Shown here piece after piece: positions 1 through 8,230 of a stretch of 64,000 nucleotides of DNA. Below the pieces are notes generated by a model. The model was given only the letters and a program-made list of their open reading frames with translations, was not told the origin of the DNA and did no database searches. The stretch is from Citrobacter rodentium NBRC 105723 = DSM 16636 (GTDB taxonomy: Bacteria; Pseudomonadota; Gammaproteobacteria; Enterobacterales; Enterobacteriaceae): the NCBI RefSeq assembly GCF_021278985.1, contig NZ_CP082833.1, forward strand, positions 4,588,001 to 4,652,000. Direction: 5' to 3'. Made by a program: the position numbers and the translations under genes. How positions within the stretch are numbered: the first letter of the stretch is position 1; each line of letters starts with the position of its first letter.

Positions 1-251
1 ACAAAGTCCCGACGGATATCTGGGCTGACAACCTGATGCTGCATTACGTCAGCAAGCCGCAGCCAGGCACCGACAGCGCCGACGAAAACGAGCCGTCGTT
101 CGGCTATACCCTGCGCCGTAAAGGAATGCCGGTAGCGGATAAATACGACGGCGTCGGCGGCAAGGTGAAGTATTGCCGCTATACCGATATCTACAAAGTC
201 GCCGTGGTCGGTGGCGATGCCGGGTATCTCGTCACCAACATCATTAAATAA
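1..251 (+). CDS. Phage major capsid protein, C-terminal fragment
   Basis: The frame is open from the window edge, so the start lies upstream. About 82 residues remain, including VPTDIWADNLMLHYV and the ending GDAGYLVTNIIK. Being directly upstream of a DUF2190-type cement gene and a Mu gp36-like gene marks it as the major head subunit of a transposable phage. No catalytic motifs are expected in a coat protein. The exact coat family cannot be settled from this fragment. Confidence 0.6.
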   Translation, partial: KVPTDIWADNLMLHYVSKPQPGTDSADENEPSFGYTLRRKGMPVADKYDGVGGKVKYCRYTDIYKVAVVGGDAGYLVTNIIK

Positions 252-263
252 GGGGAAATGGTC

Positions 264-620
264 ATGGGTACAACTCAGCAGGTCATTCTGACCACTACCG
301 TGACGGCCAGCGCGGCGCTGACGCAACAGCGCTTTGTCGGGGCCGATAACGCGCCCTGTCAGGCCGGTGCCGTGGCGCTCGGCGTGGCGGAGGTGGATGC
401 CGCTGCCGGTGATTTAACCCCGGTCAATGTGCTGGGCATCGTTGCCGTCGAGGTCGGAGCCGCCATTGCCAAAGGGCAGATCGTTCAGTCGGATGCTAAC
501 GCCTGCGCCGTGCCCCAGACAGCCGCCACGGAAGACACCCCGGCGGGTGTTTCTGCCGGGATTGCGCTGGATGAGGCACTGGCTGCAGGTGACGTTATCC
601 GCATCCTGCGCGGGGTGTGA
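264..620 (+). CDS. Capsid cement / decoration protein, DUF2190-like
   Basis: 118 residues, rich in Ala, Val and Gly, with the short beta-strand pattern of DUF2190 capsid cement proteins; the end reads GDVIRILRGV. Such proteins trimerise on the outside of the head and stabilise it. Two ATGs are possible, 258 and 264; the AGGGGA Shine-Dalgarno is only 2 bases from the first and about 8 from the second, so 264 is preferred. It lies between the capsid gene and the gp36-like gene, the usual position for this family. Confidence 0.7.
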   Translation: MGTTQQVILTTTVTASAALTQQRFVGADNAPCQAGAVALGVAEVDAAAGDLTPVNVLGIVAVEVGAAIAKGQIVQSDANACAVPQTAATEDTPAGVSAGIALDEALAAGDVIRILRGV

Positions 621-621
621 C

Positions 622-1068
622 ATGTACTGCACCCTGGCGGACTTACTGGAGCAGGTGCCGGAGCGGACGCTCATTGAGCTGACCAATGAGTCGGTTGGTT
701 TTGATGAGTCCCCCCCGGTCAACGCTGCCGTGGTTGAGAGTTGCATTCGCTACGCCGATGAGTTGATTGATGCGCATCTGCGTGGCCGCTACACCCTGCC
801 GCTGGCGGAGGTACCGACTGTTCTGCGGGATATTGCCATCACGCTGGCCCGTTATCGCCTGTACGCTCGTCGACCTGAAGGCGACCTGCCTGACACTGTC
901 AAGGACGACAATAAAGAGGCACGCCGTCAACTGGAAGCCATCCGTGACGGAAAGCTCACGCTGGGGCTGCAGTCCACTCAGAAAGATGTGCCCGAGTCCG
1001 GTGAAATCCGGGCGCGGGCACGCCGCCCCACCTTTGGCGGGCGCGATGGCTTACTGGAGAAATACTGA
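622..1068 (+). CDS. Mu gp36-like head-tail protein (DUF1320)
   Basis: 148 residues. The N-terminus MYCTLADLLEQVPERTLIEL, then a segment with ADELIDAHLRGRYTLPL, is the characteristic pattern of DUF1320, the family of Mu gp36, thought to act at the head-tail joining stage. The C-terminal tail is polar and basic (RARARRPTFGGRDGLL). The ATG overlaps the end of the cement gene region by spacing only 1 base, and its stop overlaps the ATG of the next gene, consistent with translational coupling. Confidence 0.8.
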   Translation: MYCTLADLLEQVPERTLIELTNESVGFDESPPVNAAVVESCIRYADELIDAHLRGRYTLPLAEVPTVLRDIAITLARYRLYARRPEGDLPDTVKDDNKEARRQLEAIRDGKLTLGLQSTQKDVPESGEIRARARRPTFGGRDGLLEKY

Positions 1069-1532
1069 TGAACGTCCTGCCCGTTATCGATGCGGTTGTA
1101 GCCCGTCTCAGGGAAAAGCTCCCGTCGCTGGCAGTGGAATATTTCCCGGAGAAACCGGCTGAATACCGCCTGAATCACTCTGTGGGGGCGCTACTGGTGA
1201 GCTATGCCGGGTCGCGCTTTGATAAACCGGATGATATTGGCGCGGTGCTTCAGCCCCAGACCATCCAGCTCTGCGTCACGGTGGTCTTCCGCCAGCTCAA
1301 CGGCAAAAGAGGCGCGATAGACGTCCTGGATGCAGTCCGCCGCATCCTCGGCGGCTACACCCCACCGAACTGCCGCCGTCGTATCTGGCTGACCCGAGAA
1401 GTGTTTATCGGTGAGGTCAAGGGGCTGTGGCAGTACGCCCTCGACTTTGCGACAGAAAGCGTCTTTATCGAAGACAGCGATTTACCGTCCGGCCCGCTGT
1501 TAACCGAAGTGAACTATGAGGAAAGCGAGTGA
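1068..1532 (+). CDS. Mu gp37-like protein (DUF1834)
   Basis: 154 residues. It matches the DUF1834 / Mu gp37 pattern: a short N-terminal helix (NVLPVIDAVVARLREKLPSL), a central beta region and the ending SVFIEDSDLPSGPLLTEVNY. Probably a head-tail connector or tail-terminator protein, inferred from its position between the gp36-like and gp38-like genes just before the sheath. Its ATG overlaps the upstream stop by one base (TGATG). Confidence 0.75.
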   Translation: MNVLPVIDAVVARLREKLPSLAVEYFPEKPAEYRLNHSVGALLVSYAGSRFDKPDDIGAVLQPQTIQLCVTVVFRQLNGKRGAIDVLDAVRRILGGYTPPNCRRRIWLTREVFIGEVKGLWQYALDFATESVFIEDSDLPSGPLLTEVNYEESE

Positions 1533-1783
1533 TGAAACAATACCGCTATTCCGGCCCGGCCAGCGGCGTCACGCTGTCGGACGGAACCGAAATCCTGCTC
1601 TGGCCGGGGAAGAATGTTTCCCTGCCAGAGGAACATGACTATGTGAAGGTACTGGTGGCGCTGAAGCATCTGACGCCGGTATCTGAAGAGACTAAACCCG
1701 CCAGCACACCGGTTGTGCAGTCACCAAAGCGCAGGAACGGCGGCGACAGCGATGTGAAAACGGAGGACTCCCATGGCAGCTAA
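1532..1783 (+). CDS. Mu gp38-like small protein (DUF2635)
   Basis: 83 residues. The core LSDGTEILLWPGKNVSLPEEHDY with the following VALKHLTPV is the DUF2635 signature seen immediately upstream of the sheath gene in Mu-like phages. Function unknown. A GTG three bases earlier is also possible, but the ATG at 1532 overlaps the stop of the preceding gene in the same TGATG arrangement used by its neighbours. The last 11 bases overlap the sheath gene. Confidence 0.7.
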   Translation: MKQYRYSGPASGVTLSDGTEILLWPGKNVSLPEEHDYVKVLVALKHLTPVSEETKPASTPVVQSPKRRNGGDSDVKTEDSHGS

Positions 1784-3200
1784 CTATCTGCATGGTGTCG
1801 AAACTATTGAGGTGGAAAACGGTGCCCGCCCGGTTAAGACGGTGAAGTCTGCCGTCATTGGCCTGATTGGTACCGCCCCGATGGGCGACGTCAATACGCT
1901 GGTGCAGTGCCTGTCTGAGAAAGATGCAGCGGCGTTTGGCAGCCAGCTCACCGGCTTTACCATTCCGCAGGCACTGGATGCGATCTACGACCATGGCGCA
2001 GGCACCGTTCTGGTCATTAACGTGCTTGATCCTGCTGTGCATAAAACCGCTGTAGCCGATGAAGACGTAACGTTCGACAAGGCGACGGGCAAAGCACAGC
2101 TGGCTAATCCGGTGGTCGCGCAACTGGTACTGAAACCGGACAGCGACGGTCAGCCTTATGTGGAAGGTCAGGACTACTCGCTTGATGCACAGACAGGGGC
2201 GATTACCAACCTCGGTAAGAGCATTGCTGCAGATGCAACAGTGAAGGCCAGCTATAACTATGCCGATCCGACCAAAGTCACTCCGGCTGATATCATCGGT
2301 ACCGTTAACGCCGCAGGCAACCGTACCGGCATGAAGCTGCTTAACGACAGCTTCAACCTGTTCGGCTATTTCGCCAAAATCCTGATTGCGCCGGTGTTCT
2401 GTACCCAGAACAGCGTCTCGGTAGAGCTTATCGCCATGGCTGAAAAGCTGGGTGCGGTGACCTACATCGATGCCCCAATCGGTACCACCTTTGCTCAGGC
2501 ACTGGCGGGGCGTGGCCCGGAAGGCACCATCAACTTCAATACCAGCTCTGACCGTGCCCGCCTGTGCTATCCGCATGTCAAAGTGTACGACGCGGCCACC
2601 AATAGCGAGCGACTGGAGCCGCTGAGCCAGCGGGCTGCAGGTCTGCGTGCCAAAGTCGACCTGGATAAGGGCTACTGGTGGTCGTCCTCCAATCAGGAGA
2701 TTCTGGGTATCACCGGCGTGGAGCGCCAGCTGTCAGCGATGATTGACGACCCACAGAGTGAGGTGAACCTGCTCAACGAACAGGGCATCACCACGGTCTT
2801 CAGCAGCTACGGCAGTGGCCTGCGTCTGTGGGGCAACCGGATGGCGGCCTGGCCAACGGTCACCCATATGCGCAACTTTGAGAACGTCAGGCGCACCGGC
2901 GATGTGATCAACGAGTCCCTGCGCTACTTCAGCCAGCAATACATCGACCAGCCCATCACCCAGGCGCTGATTGATGCACTGACGGAATCGGTCAACGCCT
3001 ACGGACGCAAACTGATTGGCGACGGTGCGCTGCTGGGCTTCAGCTGCTGGTTTGACCCGGCCCGTAACGAAGAGACTGAGCTGGCTGCCGGTCACCTGTT
3101 GCTGAGCTACAAATACACGCCGCCCCCGCCGCTGGAGCGACTGACCTTTGAGACCGAGATCACCTCGGAATACCTGTTAACCCTGAAGGGGAATAGCTGA
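1773..3200 (+). CDS. Contractile tail sheath protein (P2 FI / Mu L type)
   Basis: 475 residues, the usual size for a tail sheath. Recognisable sheath features: the N-terminal GVETIEVENGARPVKTVKS strand, the SAVIGLIGTAPMGDVNTLV segment, and a conserved C-terminal domain with GLRLWGNRMAAWP and DVINESLRYFSQQYIDQPIT. An extra beta-rich domain (about residues 92-170) interrupts the core and probably projects outward. The protein polymerises around the tube and contracts during injection. It is followed with stop-start overlap by the tube gene. Confidence 0.92.
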   Translation: MAANYLHGVETIEVENGARPVKTVKSAVIGLIGTAPMGDVNTLVQCLSEKDAAAFGSQLTGFTIPQALDAIYDHGAGTVLVINVLDPAVHKTAVADEDVTFDKATGKAQLANPVVAQLVLKPDSDGQPYVEGQDYSLDAQTGAITNLGKSIAADATVKASYNYADPTKVTPADIIGTVNAAGNRTGMKLLNDSFNLFGYFAKILIAPVFCTQNSVSVELIAMAEKLGAVTYIDAPIGTTFAQALAGRGPEGTINFNTSSDRARLCYPHVKVYDAATNSERLEPLSQRAAGLRAKVDLDKGYWWSSSNQEILGITGVERQLSAMIDDPQSEVNLLNEQGITTVFSSYGSGLRLWGNRMAAWPTVTHMRNFENVRRTGDVINESLRYFSQQYIDQPITQALIDALTESVNAYGRKLIGDGALLGFSCWFDPARNEETELAAGHLLLSYKYTPPPPLERLTFETEITSEYLLTLKGNS

Positions 3201-3721
3201 TGGCCAAGATTGAGATCAACCGCATCACCAATGCCAACATCTATCTGGATGGTGCTAACCTGCTGGGCCGGGCCGAGGAGGTCAAACTGCCTGACGTGTC
3301 GATGACCATGCAGGAGCATAAGGCACTGGGGATGGTGGGCAAGGTGGAACTCCCGGCAGGCTTCGACAAGCTTGAGGGCGAGATCAAGTGGAACAGCTTT
3401 TACCGCGACGCGATGCTGTCTGCCGCGAACCCGTATAAGTCGCTGGCGCTGCAGTGCCGCTCCAGCGTCCAGCGCTACAGTTCGCAGGGACTGATTGATG
3501 AGATTCCGCTGGTCACCTTCCTGACGATCATGTTCAAGAAGAACCCGCTGGGGTCGTTCAAACAGCACGAGAACGCCGAGTTCTCCAGCAGCTTCACCTG
3601 CACGTACATCAAGCAGGTGCTGGACGGCGAAGAGCTGCTGGAGCTGGATTATCTGGCCAACATCTTCCGCGTCGGTGGCGTTGACCAGCTGACTGACTTC
3701 CGTATCAATATCGGGGGATAA
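3200..3721 (+). CDS. Major tail tube protein (P2 FII type)
   Basis: 173 residues, the FII family length. The pattern of an early INRITNANIYLDGANLLGRA, a central glycine/aspartate-containing strand region (GKVELPAGFDKLEGEIKWNS) and a charged end with NIFRVGGVDQLTDFRINIGG is that of P2-type tube subunits. Hexamers stack inside the sheath to form the DNA channel. The start overlaps the sheath stop (TGATGG), giving coupled expression of the two most abundant tail proteins. Confidence 0.92.
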   Translation: MAKIEINRITNANIYLDGANLLGRAEEVKLPDVSMTMQEHKALGMVGKVELPAGFDKLEGEIKWNSFYRDAMLSAANPYKSLALQCRSSVQRYSSQGLIDEIPLVTFLTIMFKKNPLGSFKQHENAEFSSSFTCTYIKQVLDGEELLELDYLANIFRVGGVDQLTDFRINIGG

Positions 3722-3723
3722 TC

Positions 3724-4017
3724 ATGATGGTACCCAAAGTTGATCGCAAAACGGTAGACGACCTGGTGGCATCGCTGAACTATCAGCCCCATCACTTTCC
3801 GGGCACCACGCTGACTATCGCCGTTGCCCTGATGCCCGATGGTTTCATGGTCAGCAGCGGTTTCAGTGCAACGGCGCATCCTGGACTGTTCGATGAAGAG
3901 ACTGGCAGGAAGCTGGCCATCGCCAAAGCGCAGCATAATGCCACGGAAGCACTGTGGCAGTTTGAGGGGTACAAGCTGAAGTCGCAGCAGACAACGGAGA
4001 GCCAGGGTGACCGTTGA
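3724..4017 (+). CDS. N4 Gp49 / Sf6 gene 66 family protein
   Basis: 97 residues. The arrangement GTTLTIAVALMPDGFMVSSG, then FDEETGRKLAIAKAQHNATEALWQFEGYKL, matches the small N4 Gp49/Sf6 gene 66 family found in many enteric phages. Its biochemical function is not established. It is unusual inside a tail operon between tube and chaperone genes, so it may be an accessory gene. A second ATG three bases downstream is equally possible. Confidence 0.65.
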   Translation: MMVPKVDRKTVDDLVASLNYQPHHFPGTTLTIAVALMPDGFMVSSGFSATAHPGLFDEETGRKLAIAKAQHNATEALWQFEGYKLKSQQTTESQGDR

Positions 4018-4288
4018 GATTGAAGACAAAGGCAGGAACTGCGGTGGCATCGGGATGGCAAATGTTACCTGGTTCACTATTCTGGATATTCCGGGGGTGG
4101 AAAAGCTGTTTAACACCCAGAAAACCAACGATCCGATTGACTGTACCCGCGCCAAAGCCCGGAAGCTGGCCGACCTGATTGAGGCATGGGAGCCACCCCC
4201 GCACTGGTTCACCGGCATCGGCAAAGTTGAAGGAAAAGCACTTCTCATCGCTTTCCTGCGTAACTGCAAGGGGTTTCGTACCCACTGA
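4007..4288 (+). CDS. Hypothetical phage protein
   Basis: 93 residues from GTG 4007, or 77 from ATG 4055; neither has a strong ribosome-binding site. I do not recognise the family. The protein has a cysteine pair early on, a central ARKLADLIEAW helix and an aromatic stretch (PPPHWFTGIG). It overlaps the preceding gene by 11 bases and ends just before a small hairpin at 4293, which suggests it is the last gene of the head/sheath transcription unit. Function unknown; an accessory inserted gene is possible. Confidence 0.55.
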   Translation: MTVEIEDKGRNCGGIGMANVTWFTILDIPGVEKLFNTQKTNDPIDCTRAKARKLADLIEAWEPPPHWFTGIGKVEGKALLIAFLRNCKGFRTH

Positions 4289-4292
4289 TAAC

Positions 4293-4316
4293 AGGGGCTG
4301 CGGCCCCTTTCTTCTT
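4293..4316 (+). terminator. Hairpin after the sheath-tube gene block
   Basis: Stem AGGGGC / GCCCCT with loop TGCG, followed by TTCTTCTT. The stem is short and the T-run is interrupted, so it is a weak intrinsic terminator at best. It lies 5 bases after the stop of the last gene of the first tail block and directly before the first candidate late promoter. Confidence 0.5.
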
Positions 4317-4361
4317 AATCCCCTTTAATATCCGCCACGTTCTCCACCAGACATACTGCCC
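4312..4361 (+). promoter_or_regulatory. Candidate phage late promoter, copy A
   Basis: This 50-base stretch aligns without gaps to 10133-10182. Shared blocks are TTCTTAA, CCTTTAATATC and ATACTGCCC, with a divergent middle. Both copies sit in the only two real gaps of the tail operon, just before a gene. ATACTG could serve as a -10 element and the upstream block as an activator site. Promoter activity is inference. Confidence 0.5.
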
Positions 4362-4384
4362 TGAACTTACACAGGAGCATGAAC

Positions 4385-4726
4385 ATGTCACAGACTCAAA
4401 CTGAAGCCGAAATCTTCACACTGAAATATCCCTTCACCACCGCAGCGGGTAATTCGATCGCTCAACTCACGCTCAATCGTCTGACGGTTAAAGACCTCAA
4501 GCAGATCAAGAAGACCCACAAAAACCCGACAGACTGGGATGAGCCGCTGATTTCCCGCAGTACCGGCCTGTTGCCGGAAGACCTGGACAATATGGATCTG
4601 GCTGACTATCTGGAGCTGCAGGACCGATTTCAAAAAATCACAGGGTTGGGTAAGAAACATGACAGCGCTGACAAAGGCGCAGGGGCTGCTGGCGAGGTGG
4701 TTCCGGTTCCAGCCGGGGGAGATTGA
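4385..4726 (+). CDS. Tail assembly chaperone E
   Basis: 113 residues. Composition and order (KYPFTTAAGNSIAQLTLNRL, then TVKDLKQIKKTHKN, ending in an Ala/Gly/Val-rich tail) fit the phage tail assembly protein E family, which binds the tape measure during tail assembly. ATG 4379 lies 1 base from the AGGAG Shine-Dalgarno, ATG 4385 about 7 bases away, so 4385 is chosen. The second frame (E') overlaps its 3' end, and a GGGGGA run at 4715-4720 just before the stop is a likely frameshift site. Confidence 0.8.
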   Translation: MSQTQTEAEIFTLKYPFTTAAGNSIAQLTLNRLTVKDLKQIKKTHKNPTDWDEPLISRSTGLLPEDLDNMDLADYLELQDRFQKITGLGKKHDSADKGAGAAGEVVPVPAGGD

Positions 4727-4814
4727 GGCGCTCGATACTGACGATCTGGAGATGTGGCTGGAGCAGGCTGAAGAGCAAATCAAAAGCGAGTATGGCGACG
4801 GCGACAGAAACTGA
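4659..4814 (+). CDS. Tail assembly chaperone extension E' (GpE-like)
   Basis: 51 residues if started at ATG 4659. The core LLARWFRFQPGEIEALDTDD, then LEMWLEQAEEQIK, matches the small P2 GpE (E') family. The frame is +1 (equivalently -2) relative to E and is open well upstream of its ATG. E and E' of P2, and the corresponding Mu genes, are made partly by programmed frameshifting, so a fused E-E' product made by slipping at 4715-4720 is probable. Independent initiation cannot be excluded. Confidence 0.7.
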   Translation: MTALTKAQGLLARWFRFQPGEIEALDTDDLEMWLEQAEEQIKSEYGDGDRN

Positions 4815-4877
4815 TGAACATGACAGCAGCCGGTAACGGCTGCTTTCTTCCTTTATATACCACCCGGAGGATATCCC

Positions 4878-7346
4878 GTGGCCAGTAACTTTTCCGTCGG
4901 TGTTGTTATTGGCGGTATGATTGGCAGCACCTTCCGCTCAGCGATGAGCGGCACCCGACGCGCCCTCGACTCCCTGAGCAATACCTCACGCCGCCTGCAG
5001 GAGCGCCAGAATACCTTAACCCGTGCGACTGAACGTTATGGCCAACTGGGTTCTTCCCGGATGCAGCGCCTGAACAGCGACCTGCTGCAGGTCAGTCGAA
5101 CGATGGAGCGCGTTGAACGCCAGCAGCGCCGTCTATCGGCAGTATCGGCCACCAGTGATGCACTGAAAGCCAACCGTATGGCGTTGTACGGCCAGGGGGC
5201 TGAGACCTATGCCATCGCCCGAACGCTGGGTGCGCCGGTTATGAACTCCGTCAGACAGTACACGTCGTTTGAGTCTCAGTTGCGCGATATCAGCATTACC
5301 GGTGACCTGGATGCACGGCAGGAGCAGGCTATCGGCACTGCCATTCGCCAGGCGTCGCTCAGAGTTAACCAACTGCAGGAATCTTTGCTGGGCGGTGTCG
5401 GTCAACTGGTTGCTGATGGTATGAACCCGGAGCAGGCGGCCAAATTTGCCGGACTGTTGGGTAAAGCGGCTACAGCGACCAAAGCCGATATGACCGATCT
5501 CGCAAAAATGACCTATGCCTTCAGCGATGCGCTCAGAATTACCGACGCCAAAGAGCTGGAGCAGGCGTTTGGTATTGCGGCAACGGGCGCCAAGCTGGGT
5601 TCATTTGAGCTGAAGGATATGGCAAAAGCATTGCCCGGCATGGCCAAAGCCTTCGCGGCCCGTGGGATTTACGGTAAGGAGGCCATTACCCAGATCGTAG
5701 CCAGTCTGGAGGTTGGTAAGGGCAGTGGCTCAGCTGAAGAAGCGGTCACCAATATGTCCAACTGGCTGGCGGCTATGGGGCGTGGCGACACTATCCAGAA
5801 GTACGCCAAAGCCGGAGTGGATTACCAGGGGTCGATGCAGAACTATGTCGCCCAGGGGTTTTCCCAGTACGAATCTTCTCTGATGATTGCCAATCGCTTT
5901 ATTGACGGGAAAGGTAAAGCGTTTTTACAGCAGTGGAAAGCAGCAGGTTCAAGAGGCGATCAGGAAGGCCAGCAGAAACTGATGGAATCCTTTGGACTGG
6001 CAGAGGTGTTCACTGATATCCAGACCGTTAATCACCTGCTATCGATGCGTCAGGGATGGGATAAATATCTTTCCAACAAGCAGGAAATGAACACGCCATC
6101 TGCAATGTCCACGTTGGATAAGGATGCTGCGAAACAGAACGATACGCTGGAAGGCCGTTGGCGCAGAACGCAGATCGGCTTTAATGATTCAGCTATCAGC
6201 ATTGGTGAATCCCTGCGCCCGGCGTTGATCCAACTGGGAGAAACGTTTATCCCGTTAATGGACAGCGTTGGTAAATGGATTACAGCAAACCCGCAACTGG
6301 TGAGCGGTACGATCAAAGTAGTCGGTGCCTTACTGGCCTTTAAGATGGCCACCATTGGTCTTAAGCTGAGTATTAATCTGCTTATCTCTCCCTTCGTCAG
6401 CGTCTGGAAAAATATCGTCCTCCTGCAGTCCAGCTGGCTTCGCCTGACGCTGGCACTGGGTGAAGGCGGTAAGCTTCGCTGGCTGGTAACAGGCTTCAGC
6501 ACTGTCGCTAAAGGAGCCAGAACACTGGGGAGCGTGTTGTCGGGTGGGCTGGTTCGCGGCATCATGCTCGCCGGGCGAGCCGTTCTCTGGATTGGTCGGG
6601 CGTTGATGATGAACCCCATCGGTCTGACCATCACCGCCATCGCCGCAGCGGCGTATCTTATCTATCGCAACTGGGGAGCGGTCAGCAGCTGGTTTAAGCA
6701 GCGCTGGGCTGATATTAAAACGGCGTTTAACGGCGGTATCGCAGGAATTAGCAGGCTGCTGATTAACTGGTCGCCGGTGGGCCTGCTCTATAAAACCTTT
6801 GCGGCTGCACTGAAGTATCTCGGCGTTGACCTGCCTGCGAAGTTCACTGACTTCGGTGGTCATCTTATTGATGGGCTGATAAATGGCATCAAAAATAAAT
6901 GGGAGTCGCTCAAAACCACTGTCACCGATATGGGCGACAGCGTCGGCGGCTGGTTTAAAGAAAAGCTGGGTATCCACTCGCCGAGCCGGGTGTTTATGGG
7001 CTTTGGTGACAACATAGCGCAGGGTGCTGCTATTGGCCTGCAGCGAACCACACCACTTGCGGCGCTCGCCGGGCAACGACTGGCTGAAGAAATGACCCCG
7101 GACGTGCCTCGCCTTCCCCCACCAGAGATTATGGCGGCAGGGTATAGCGGACGTGGAGCCGGTACTGCAGCCAGTGGTGGTGCGTCTGGCGGTATCCAGG
7201 TGAACTTCAACCCTCAGTTCTACCTCAGCGGTAAAGAGACGTCGACGCCTGCCGGGCTGACTGGTGCGCTCAATATGAGCGTGCATGAACTTGAGAAAAT
7301 GCTGGAGCGCCTGCTGGCACAGCAACAACGCCGGAGGTACAGCTGA
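4878..7346 (+). CDS. Tail tape measure protein
   Basis: 822 residues from a GTG with a good GGAGG site. N-terminal region: a Gly-rich start, then a coiled-coil segment with many Arg/Gln (about 25-95). Central region: TP901/P2 T-type tape-measure domain (about 110-430) with KAALPG-like stretches. Two hydrophobic segments around residues 470-510 and 545-600 would insert in the host membrane. The C-terminal part contains the typical KEKLGIHSPSRVF motif. The length sets tail length; it occupies the interior of the tube. It directly follows the E/E' chaperone genes, as in nearly all tailed phages. Confidence 0.93.
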   Translation: MASNFSVGVVIGGMIGSTFRSAMSGTRRALDSLSNTSRRLQERQNTLTRATERYGQLGSSRMQRLNSDLLQVSRTMERVERQQRRLSAVSATSDALKANRMALYGQGAETYAIARTLGAPVMNSVRQYTSFESQLRDISITGDLDARQEQAIGTAIRQASLRVNQLQESLLGGVGQLVADGMNPEQAAKFAGLLGKAATATKADMTDLAKMTYAFSDALRITDAKELEQAFGIAATGAKLGSFELKDMAKALPGMAKAFAARGIYGKEAITQIVASLEVGKGSGSAEEAVTNMSNWLAAMGRGDTIQKYAKAGVDYQGSMQNYVAQGFSQYESSLMIANRFIDGKGKAFLQQWKAAGSRGDQEGQQKLMESFGLAEVFTDIQTVNHLLSMRQGWDKYLSNKQEMNTPSAMSTLDKDAAKQNDTLEGRWRRTQIGFNDSAISIGESLRPALIQLGETFIPLMDSVGKWITANPQLVSGTIKVVGALLAFKMATIGLKLSINLLISPFVSVWKNIVLLQSSWLRLTLALGEGGKLRWLVTGFSTVAKGARTLGSVLSGGLVRGIMLAGRAVLWIGRALMMNPIGLTITAIAAAAYLIYRNWGAVSSWFKQRWADIKTAFNGGIAGISRLLINWSPVGLLYKTFAAALKYLGVDLPAKFTDFGGHLIDGLINGIKNKWESLKTTVTDMGDSVGGWFKEKLGIHSPSRVFMGFGDNIAQGAAIGLQRTTPLAALAGQRLAEEMTPDVPRLPPPEIMAAGYSGRGAGTAASGGASGGIQVNFNPQFYLSGKETSTPAGLTGALNMSVHELEKMLERLLAQQQRRRYS

Positions 7347-8230
7347 TGTTTGCGGTTCTGGGTGATATTGAGTTTGAACTGATTACATATTGGGACGGCT
7401 TCGAGGCGACGTTCGGCGTCGATTACGCTGAACATCCCCGAATTGAGGGTAAGCCCGGTCTGCAGTTCGTTGGCGATAAGCTGGACGAAATCCAGATTAG
7501 CCTGGTCTTCCATCAGCATTATTGTGTGCCCGACGTGGAGCTGGCACGCCTGCGAACGGCCATGAAAGCCCATCAGGCGCTGGCGCTGGTTTTCGGTAAT
7601 GGTGACTATCGCGGCTGGTTTGTGATTACAGACGTGACCGCAACCAGCGAACAGACCGACAGCACCGGTAACGTGCTGGCCGTCAATGCCACCGTGTCGC
7701 TCCGGGAGTATATCGGCGACCCCAAAAATCCGCTGCAGCCGCCCGCCATACGCACCCAGGTACCCGGCGCAGGCACGGTCTCCGGAGCCGTTCCTTCGCC
7801 GTCCGGGGTGGCAAAGTACGTCCGCGACGGCGTCAATTATGCCAAACAGGCACAGTCCGTTCTTCAGACCACCATCAGTGCCGTCCGGGTTGCCCAGAAG
7901 ATGAAGGATAACCCCACTGTCGCACTGACCCGCGTGCCGGGGCTGATGAGTGGTCTGGGTAACGTGTCCGGGGCGCTGGGACAAAGCGTTCCGGCGTTCA
8001 ATGCACTGGCCAAATCCATGCCTGATGCCATCAGTCTGGCCAGAGCCACCAGTGAGGCGGCCACGTATGTACAGCAGGCGCAGTCGTCACTGAGCAATGT
8101 GGACAGCAGCAATATTGCAGCGGCGCTGGATGCCGTTTCAGGGCAACTGAATTCCGCTGGTACCACCTTCACCCGCATGTCGCCGGGGTTAAGCACCATG
8201 GCCGCCAGAATACTGGCAAGGAGCGTGTAA
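7346..8230 (+). CDS. Tail protein U family (P2 gpU-like), extended C-terminus
   Basis: 294 residues, about twice the length of P2 gpU. The N-terminal 130 residues carry the gpU pattern: GDIEFELITYWDGFEATFG, then PRIEGKPGLQFVGDKLDEI and VTATSEQTDSTGNVLAVNAT. The remaining 160 residues are low-complexity, rich in Ser, Ala, Val and Gln (QQAQSSLSNVDSSNI), and predicted to be helical. gpU acts at the tail end near the tape measure in P2. The extension makes the protein similar in size to Mu N. Start overlaps the tape-measure stop (TGATG). Confidence 0.8.
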   Translation: MFAVLGDIEFELITYWDGFEATFGVDYAEHPRIEGKPGLQFVGDKLDEIQISLVFHQHYCVPDVELARLRTAMKAHQALALVFGNGDYRGWFVITDVTATSEQTDSTGNVLAVNATVSLREYIGDPKNPLQPPAIRTQVPGAGTVSGAVPSPSGVAKYVRDGVNYAKQAQSVLQTTISAVRVAQKMKDNPTVALTRVPGLMSGLGNVSGALGQSVPAFNALAKSMPDAISLARATSEAATYVQQAQSSLSNVDSSNIAAALDAVSGQLNSAGTTFTRMSPGLSTMAARILARSV

